A DNA stretch of 38,556 nucleotides from an uncultured Eubacteriales bacterium (GTDB lineage Bacteria > Bacillota > Clostridia > Christensenellales > Aristaeellaceae), in the NCBI GenBank assembly GCA_902790495.1, contig CADASK010000010.1, positions 1 through 38,556 of the forward strand, given 5' to 3'. Numbering within the stretch: position 1 is the stretch's first letter; each line of letters begins with the position of its first letter. Positions 34,379-38,556 of the stretch are shown piece by piece. Below the pieces are notes generated by a model. The model searched no databases. It saw only the letters and a program-made list of their open reading frames with translations, and had not been told where the DNA came from. The position numbers and the translations under genes were made by a program.

Positions 34379-35443
34379 TCAGTTCCCTTCGGCCTCGCGC
34401 AGGAGCATCGCCTGCTCCTCCGCGCGCAGGGCGTCGATGATCTCATCCAGCGCGCCGTCCATGATCTCGCCGATCTTGTACAGCGTCAGCCCGATGCGGT
34501 GATCCGTCACGCGGCCCTCGTGGAAATTGTAGGTGCGGATGCGCTCGCTCCGATCGCCGGTGCCCACCTGCACCCGCCGCTTCTGGGCGTAGTCCGCGTC
34601 GGCCTCCCGCTGCATCTTATCCAGCAGCCGGGAGCGCAGCACCTTCATCGCCTGCTCCTTGTTCTTCAGCTGGCTCTTCTGGTCCTGGCAGGTCACCACG
34701 ATGCCCGTGGGCAGGTGGGTGATGCGGATGGCCGAGTCCGTGCGGTTGACATACTGGCCGCCGTGGCCGCTGGCGCGGTAGGTGTCGATGCGCAGATCCG
34801 CCGGGTCGATGCGCAGGTCAACCTCCTCGGCCTCGGGCAGCACCGCCACCGTGCAGGTCGAGGTCTGCTTCTTGCCGGTGGTGTCCGTCACAGGCACCCG
34901 CTGCACCCGGTGCACACCGCTCTCGTACTTCAGCCGCGCATACACGCCCCGGCCCGTCACGAGGAAGACACCCTCCTTCACGCCGCCCAGGTCGCTCTCG
35001 CTGACGGAAAGCAGCTCCGTCTTCCACCCGTGGGATGCGGCGTACCGCTGGTACATCCGGTACAGGTCGCCCGCGAACAGCGCGGCCTCCTCGCCGCCGG
35101 TGCCCGCGCGGATCTCCATCACCACGCTGCGGTCGTCGTTGCGGTCCACAGGCAGCAGCAGCACCCGCAACCTCTGCTCCAGCTCAGCCTTCTCCTCGCC
35201 CAAGGCCTTCAGCTCCGCCTGGGCGTCCTCCGCCAGCTCGGGGTCGTGCTCCAGCTCGCGGGCCTCGGCCTCCATGCGCTGCAGCTCCAGGTACCGCTTC
35301 CACGCGGTGACCCGCTCCTCCAGCTCGGTGCGCTCCCGGCTCAGCTGCTGCCAGCGCTCCGGGTCCGCGGCCACCTCCGGCTGGGCCAGAGCCTGCTCCA
35401 GCTCCTCCCACCGGTTGAGCATCCATTCATATTTCTCGCGCAT
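34379..35443 (-). CDS. prfA: Peptide chain release factor 1
   Basis: This 354-residue protein ends translation at UAA and UAG. The GGQ motif that triggers peptide release is at residues 228-230 ([10 protein letters not shown]), and the codon-reading PxT motif is present as PVT (about 184-186, [13 protein letters not shown]), which marks RF1 rather than RF2. The N-terminal helical domain and length are normal. The ATG at 35443 follows CGGAGG; the longer frame to 35488 overlaps the promoter region. A TATAAT box is at 35498-35493 with a weak -35 (TTCCAT) 16 bases upstream. prmC, the usual GGQ methylase gene neighbour, is not present. Confidence 0.97.
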   Translation of the reverse strand: MREKYEWMLNRWEELEQALAQPEVAADPERWQQLSRERTELEERVTAWKRYLELQRMEAEARELEHDPELAEDAQAELKALGEEKAELEQRLRVLLLPVDRNDDRSVVMEIRAGTGGEEAALFAGDLYRMYQRYAASHGWKTELLSVSESDLGGVKEGVFLVTGRGVYARLKYESGVHRVQRVPVTDTTGKKQTSTCTVAVLPEAEEVDLRIDPADLRIDTYRASGHGGQYVNRTDSAIRITHLPTGIVVTCQDQKSQLKNKEQAMKVLRSRLLDKMQREADADYAQKRRVQVGTGDRSERIRTYNFHEGRVTDHRIGLTLYKIGEIMDGALDEIIDALRAEEQAMLLREAEGN

Positions 35444-35689
35444 AGGGCCTCCGGGTGTGTAGGGATTGCGCTGCAACGTGACGCGCAAAGGTATTATACA
35501 TCTTTTGCAGGAGAATGGAAGCAGAAAAACCGCCGCTATTCATGATCCCCAATCATAAAATTATCGCTATTCATCAGCACATATAGAACAGCGATAATCA
35601 CAAGACTTCTTGTATCCGGCAAAATACCATGGGCAAGCGGATACTTCCTACTATTGCCGATAAGCTCTACCAGAAAACAGATCTCTGTG
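35444..35689. other. AT-rich interval with long inverted repeat
   Basis: The interval holds the prfA TATAAT box (35493-35498). It also has a 13-bp inverted repeat with one wobble (ATTATCGCTATTC at 35560-35572 and GAACAGCGATAAT at 35586-35598); on the minus strand the stem is followed by TTTTATG, so it could end transcription of the gene at 35690. GTATCCG/CGGATAC arms lie near 35613-35644. CGCTATTCAT occurs twice (35533 and 35564). No gene is seen. Base composition changes here from GC-rich to AT-rich. Confidence 0.6.
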
Positions 35690-36898
35690 TCAGAAGCTTA
35701 CACCAAGATCCGCCAATGCGTAGTCCATAGCCACAGAAAACTGATCACCCAATTCAAAAGCATCGTTCTTGTAGTAATCATCTCCACACAATTCATCCAT
35801 CACAGCAGTTTCATTGCGATCATCTATTGCAATCTGAGCATACTTCACCGTCTTTTTTGACGGATTGAACTCAAACAAGATCTTTGTATTTGCTTTTTCG
35901 ACAGACATCAGAACGTATATAATAGTACTTGAACCTGTTCCTGTACGCCCGACATAGCTGTAACCACCAATAAGGTTTGTTTCAAGTGCGTTAGATACAT
36001 TGGTAATGTACTCTATATCGAGAAACGAAGTCAGTAATGCACGACGTTCGCTGGATTCATACCAGTTGTTGGCGGAATATCTCTTTATGTCCTTGTATCC
36101 TGTGAAGCTCACCTTTAGAGTCTTCAGCTTATACTTCGACGCTGCACTGTTTGTTGTTGTTTTCGTAGTCGTCGTTGTTGTGCTTGTACTGCTCTCTTTG
36201 TTCGCGTTCGGATTGTAGTAAGTAACCTTTTCGCTTCCTGACTGACTGCTGTTCGATTTATTACTGCTGCTCGACTTGTTGCCGCTGCTTGTCTTTTCGC
36301 TGCTATTTGCTTTCGGATTGTAATAGTAAGAGGTGTTACCGCTCCCAGATTTTGTGCTCGTCGACGTTTTATTACTTGATTGCTGGGTATTTGTATTCGC
36401 TTGATTATCCTCGCTGTTATCGTACAAAGCATTGGCAACTTCATTTGTATCATTTATGAAAACTTCACCGTCTACAATCAACGATAATGCCGAACGAATA
36501 AGAGAAGCGTCGTAGTCACCCCATTCAAATGAGTCAACCAAACCCACTCCTGCATCAGGATTGTAAGCAAGCATCAGATATGTACCTGTAACACTCGATG
36601 CCACAAAGACCATAATCGAATTGCTGTTTTCTGCAACGAAGCTCGGTTTATCCAAATTGCATTTCGCACCTTGGGGAAAGCTTGAACTATACTCCAAGGT
36701 AAGACAAACCGTCAGAATTGCTCTATTCTCAGCATTTCTGAGCCACTTGTCCATACTATAATGATACTGATTCGCCAATTCTGGAAAAAACACATCATCT
36801 TCTGAATACCTACTTGAAGATGCTAGACCACCTACACACATACAAACCTGCAAAATGATCAAAGCAAGACACACCACAGACTTGAATTGATGTTTCAT
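35690..36898 (-). CDS. Secreted protein of unknown family, internally duplicated (paralogue 1)
   Basis: I do not recognise this 402-residue protein. A signal peptide (MKHQFKSVVCLALIILQVCM, cleavage likely after GLA) is followed by two related modules. Module 1 (about 35-155) has YHYSMDKWLRNAENRAILTV and ends in a strand like YLMLAYNPDAG. Module 2 (about 255-400) has YSANNWYESSERRALLTSFL and ILFEFNPSKKTVKYAQI. Between them is a 90-residue Ser/Thr/Asn linker with two copies of a YYNP motif (SYYYNPKANS, TYYNPNAN). The gene at 37156 encodes a paralogue with the same layout. The DNA is AT-richer than the core genome, and an IS end lies 1.6 kb away, which suggests acquisition. Confidence 0.85.
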   Translation of the reverse strand: MKHQFKSVVCLALIILQVCMCVGGLASSSRYSEDDVFFPELANQYHYSMDKWLRNAENRAILTVCLTLEYSSSFPQGAKCNLDKPSFVAENSNSIMVFVASSVTGTYLMLAYNPDAGVGLVDSFEWGDYDASLIRSALSLIVDGEVFINDTNEVANALYDNSEDNQANTNTQQSSNKTSTSTKSGSGNTSYYYNPKANSSEKTSSGNKSSSSNKSNSSQSGSEKVTYYNPNANKESSTSTTTTTTKTTTNSAASKYKLKTLKVSFTGYKDIKRYSANNWYESSERRALLTSFLDIEYITNVSNALETNLIGGYSYVGRTGTGSSTIIYVLMSVEKANTKILFEFNPSKKTVKYAQIAIDDRNETAVMDELCGDDYYKNDAFELGDQFSVAMDYALADLGVSF

Positions 36899-37087
36899 AG
36901 ATGATCCTTCCTTTCCACTTGTTTGACCTAATGATGTATTACACTACTGAACACCAAATCCTTCTAATTACCAGTTTTTTTATCTTTGAGCGAGAACCAA
37001 TTGACATTCTATCAAGCCCCTGCACTTAGAATGTTCAAGTCTGATTGTTCTCAATATCGGCAAGCTGCACATTTGCATAGATAAAGA

Positions 37088-37121
37088 GATCCCCTGCATT
37101 CCTGAATAAATTCAGGGGATC
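37088..37121 (-). terminator. Possible terminator between the two paralogous genes
   Basis: GATCCCCTG (37088-37096) and CAGGGGATC (37113-37121) pair, and an alternative inner hairpin CCTGAAT/ATTCAGG overlaps. No long T-tract follows, so a weak terminator or mutually exclusive hairpins are possible. The rest of 36899-37155 shows no gene. Confidence 0.5.
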
Positions 37122-37155
37122 ACTATACGGGTTTCTGTTACAGGTCGCGCAAGGA

Positions 37156-38247
37156 TCAGTATCCTTTCATTAAGCTCTGAGTATATTCCAACAGCATATC
37201 GAGTGCTTTAAATGACTGCTCTGAAATATCATCGTTATTATTCTTGCTGTACTTGCTCCCGCAAAGCTCCTTCATTACTTGTTCGCCATTTCCGCCCGGC
37301 ACATCAATAATCGCATATTTGGCCGTCTTCGCCGAAGGATTGTATTCATACAGAATCTGTTTGTTCGTCTGGTCTGTTTCTTCCAGAACATAGAAAAGCG
37401 TACTCTTTCCTGATCCAGCCTGTCCGACATAGGTGGTTCCAAATAAAGAAGACGGCAGAGGCATGGACTTATCCTTATACCGAAGACCACCATAATGCTG
37501 CTCAAGCAGCGCAGTCAGCAGCGCCCGGTTCTTGCTCGTTTTATACCAATCATCTACTGTATACTTTTTCACAGCTTTAAATTTGGGGAACGAGATATCA
37601 AACTTCTTCAATTTGTAGCTTGAGCTGGCCTTACTCGCTGTCGACTGACTGGACTTCGCGCTGCTCGTTTGGCTGCTTTGTTTCTGATTTGAAGACGTGC
37701 TGTTCCCCTTCGGATTATAGTAAGAGACTTTCCCCGTGCTTGTTTTCTGCCCGCTGGTTTTTGCCTTGCTTCCGCCATAGTCCGAAAGCGCGTTGGCCAT
37801 CTCGTCCTCTTCATTCATATAGACAGAGTCCGAAAAGGCTTCCGTCAGTCTTTGCAGAATTGCAAATGAAGTCTTCTCTTTGATTTCAAACGAATTGGCA
37901 ATCGCAACGCCTTTATTCGGACTGTAGCCGATCAGAAGATGCTTTCCGGCTGTCTTCGTCTTGACAACGACATACAGGTATCCGTCGCTTTCACCGACAA
38001 AGCTGGCCTCATCAAGATCGATTTTGTATCCTCTCGGAGCATTGTTTTCATAATCAAAGCTGAGATACATCGTGACGGTTGCACGGCTTTCTGCGCTTCG
38101 CAGCCATCTGTCGATACTGTAATGGAATTGATTTGTCAGCTCCGGCTGAAAGGATATCTCGTCGCTTGCAGCAACTGCGTTCGTACACAGACTCAGCTGT
38201 GCAATTATCAGCATGATACAGAGAATCACCATTGTCCACCTTTTCAC
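37156..38247 (-). CDS. Secreted protein of unknown family, internally duplicated (paralogue 2)
   Basis: This 363-residue protein is a paralogue of the product of the gene at 35690 and is likewise unrecognised. The signal peptide (MKRWTMVILCIMLIIAQLSL) ends near AVA-AS. Module 1 has FHYSIDRWLRSAESRATVTM and LIGYSPNKGVA; module 2 has YTVDDWYKTSKNRALLTALL and ILYEYNPSAKTAKYAII. The linker is Ser/Gln/Lys-rich and carries one VSYYNPKGNS motif. The start is GTG at 38247 with GGGAGG seven bases upstream. Two copies in tandem, each internally duplicated, suggest a family expanded twice. The domain may bind a ligand outside the cell; no catalytic motif is evident. Confidence 0.85.
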   Translation of the reverse strand: MKRWTMVILCIMLIIAQLSLCTNAVAASDEISFQPELTNQFHYSIDRWLRSAESRATVTMYLSFDYENNAPRGYKIDLDEASFVGESDGYLYVVVKTKTAGKHLLIGYSPNKGVAIANSFEIKEKTSFAILQRLTEAFSDSVYMNEEDEMANALSDYGGSKAKTSGQKTSTGKVSYYNPKGNSTSSNQKQSSQTSSAKSSQSTASKASSSYKLKKFDISFPKFKAVKKYTVDDWYKTSKNRALLTALLEQHYGGLRYKDKSMPLPSSLFGTTYVGQAGSGKSTLFYVLEETDQTNKQILYEYNPSAKTAKYAIIDVPGGNGEQVMKELCGSKYSKNNNDDISEQSFKALDMLLEYTQSLMKGY

Positions 38248-38460
38248 AGATATACCTCCCTTTTTATCGAGTCACAGTTTGTCTGACGACACAGTATAGA
38301 CACACATCGATATCCCTTTTTTATATCATCGCAGCCCTCCCAATGATGCATTTCATCAATGATTACCATTTTCTTGTCCGGAGTTCTTTTTCCTTCTCAT
38401 TCATATAAATTTAATACTCCTTTTTTCATCAGCGATCACAAATAAAGGAGCCGTCAACCC
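38248..38460. other. AT-rich gap between the last gene and the right IS end
   Basis: No gene is seen. A TATACT box on the minus strand (38298-38293) could be the -10 of the 38247 gene, without a clear -35. Confidence 0.4.
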
Positions 38461-38556
38461 TGATATGCTCCCCCTGAAGTAGACACTGGAAAAATACAAA
38501 CCAGTGTTATTCAGGGGGAGTTTTAATGTCAATGAAAGCGAAATACACAGTAGAGG
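38458..38556 (+). mobile_element. Right-edge copy of the same IS end (partial)
   Basis: This is an exact reverse complement of 1-99. The IS tip TGATATG starts at 38461, followed by the CTCCCCCTGAA/TTCAGGGGGAG hairpin, which overlaps the ribosome site of the transposase gene. Such structures can shield the transposase from outside transcription. The IS3-type call is tentative. Confidence 0.75.
38526..38556 (+). CDS. Transposase N-terminus, truncated by contig edge
   Basis: The ATG at 38526 follows GGGGGAG and opens MSMKAKYTVE before the sequence ends, identical to the left-edge copy and also pointing outward. Confidence 0.5.
   Translation, partial: MSMKAKYTVE

Overview
The window looks like a chromosomal contig from a GC-rich member of the Bacillota (class Clostridia; a gut or rumen lineage is plausible but not proven). 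The reasons are the rpmH-rnpA-yidD-yidC-jag order, a T-box leader in front of pheST, a SpoVT/AbrB-type regulator, a BlaI/M56 signalling pair, the trmK-Nif3-zinc-ribbon cluster and strong Shine-Dalgarno sites at nearly every gene. The core is GC-rich; the last 3 kb is visibly AT-richer.

Layout. Positions 1-99 and 38458-38556 are exact inverted copies of one insertion-sequence end, each cut about 31 bases into an outward-pointing transposase gene, so the contig is bracketed by two copies of the same IS. 128-769: HicAB toxin-antitoxin pair with its own promoter. 902-6598: a membrane-anchored protein with about 48 TPR-like 35-residue repeats and a DUF6273-like end. 7002-10271: ribosomal protein L34, RNase P protein, YidD, YidC and Jag, ended by a strong terminator. 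10470-13662: an HTH regulator, an AbrB-type regulator and recA. 13776-17844: an operon of M56 (BlaR1-like) sensor protease, secreted SH3 protein and BlaI-like repressor, whose promoter carries two BlaI-like boxes. 18272-20650: a large secreted protein of unknown function. 20698-22970: zinc-ribbon coiled-coil protein, Nif3-like protein and TrmK. 23226-24524: DegV and a small ferredoxin. 24664-27345: an L,D-transpeptidase fused to a CapA-type domain. 27487-31432: pheS-pheT under a phenylalanine (UUC) T-box. 31513-33030: GH51 arabinofuranosidase. 33124-35443: prfA and a Sua5-type threonylcarbamoyl-AMP synthase. 35690-38247: two tandem paralogous secreted proteins of unknown family.

Much of the accessory content points to the cell envelope: an SH3/M56/BlaI sensing operon, a cell-wall cross-linking fusion, several secreted proteins with Ser/Thr-rich linkers that share a small YYNP-like motif, and a surface repeat protein.

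The most unexpected non-genic signal is a family of six structured intergenic repeats (60-137 bp), five of them lying inside co-directional gene runs and all in the same orientation relative to transcription. A second family of three double-hairpin repeats abuts 3' ends of genes. All assignments come from reading the sequence; no database search was done.
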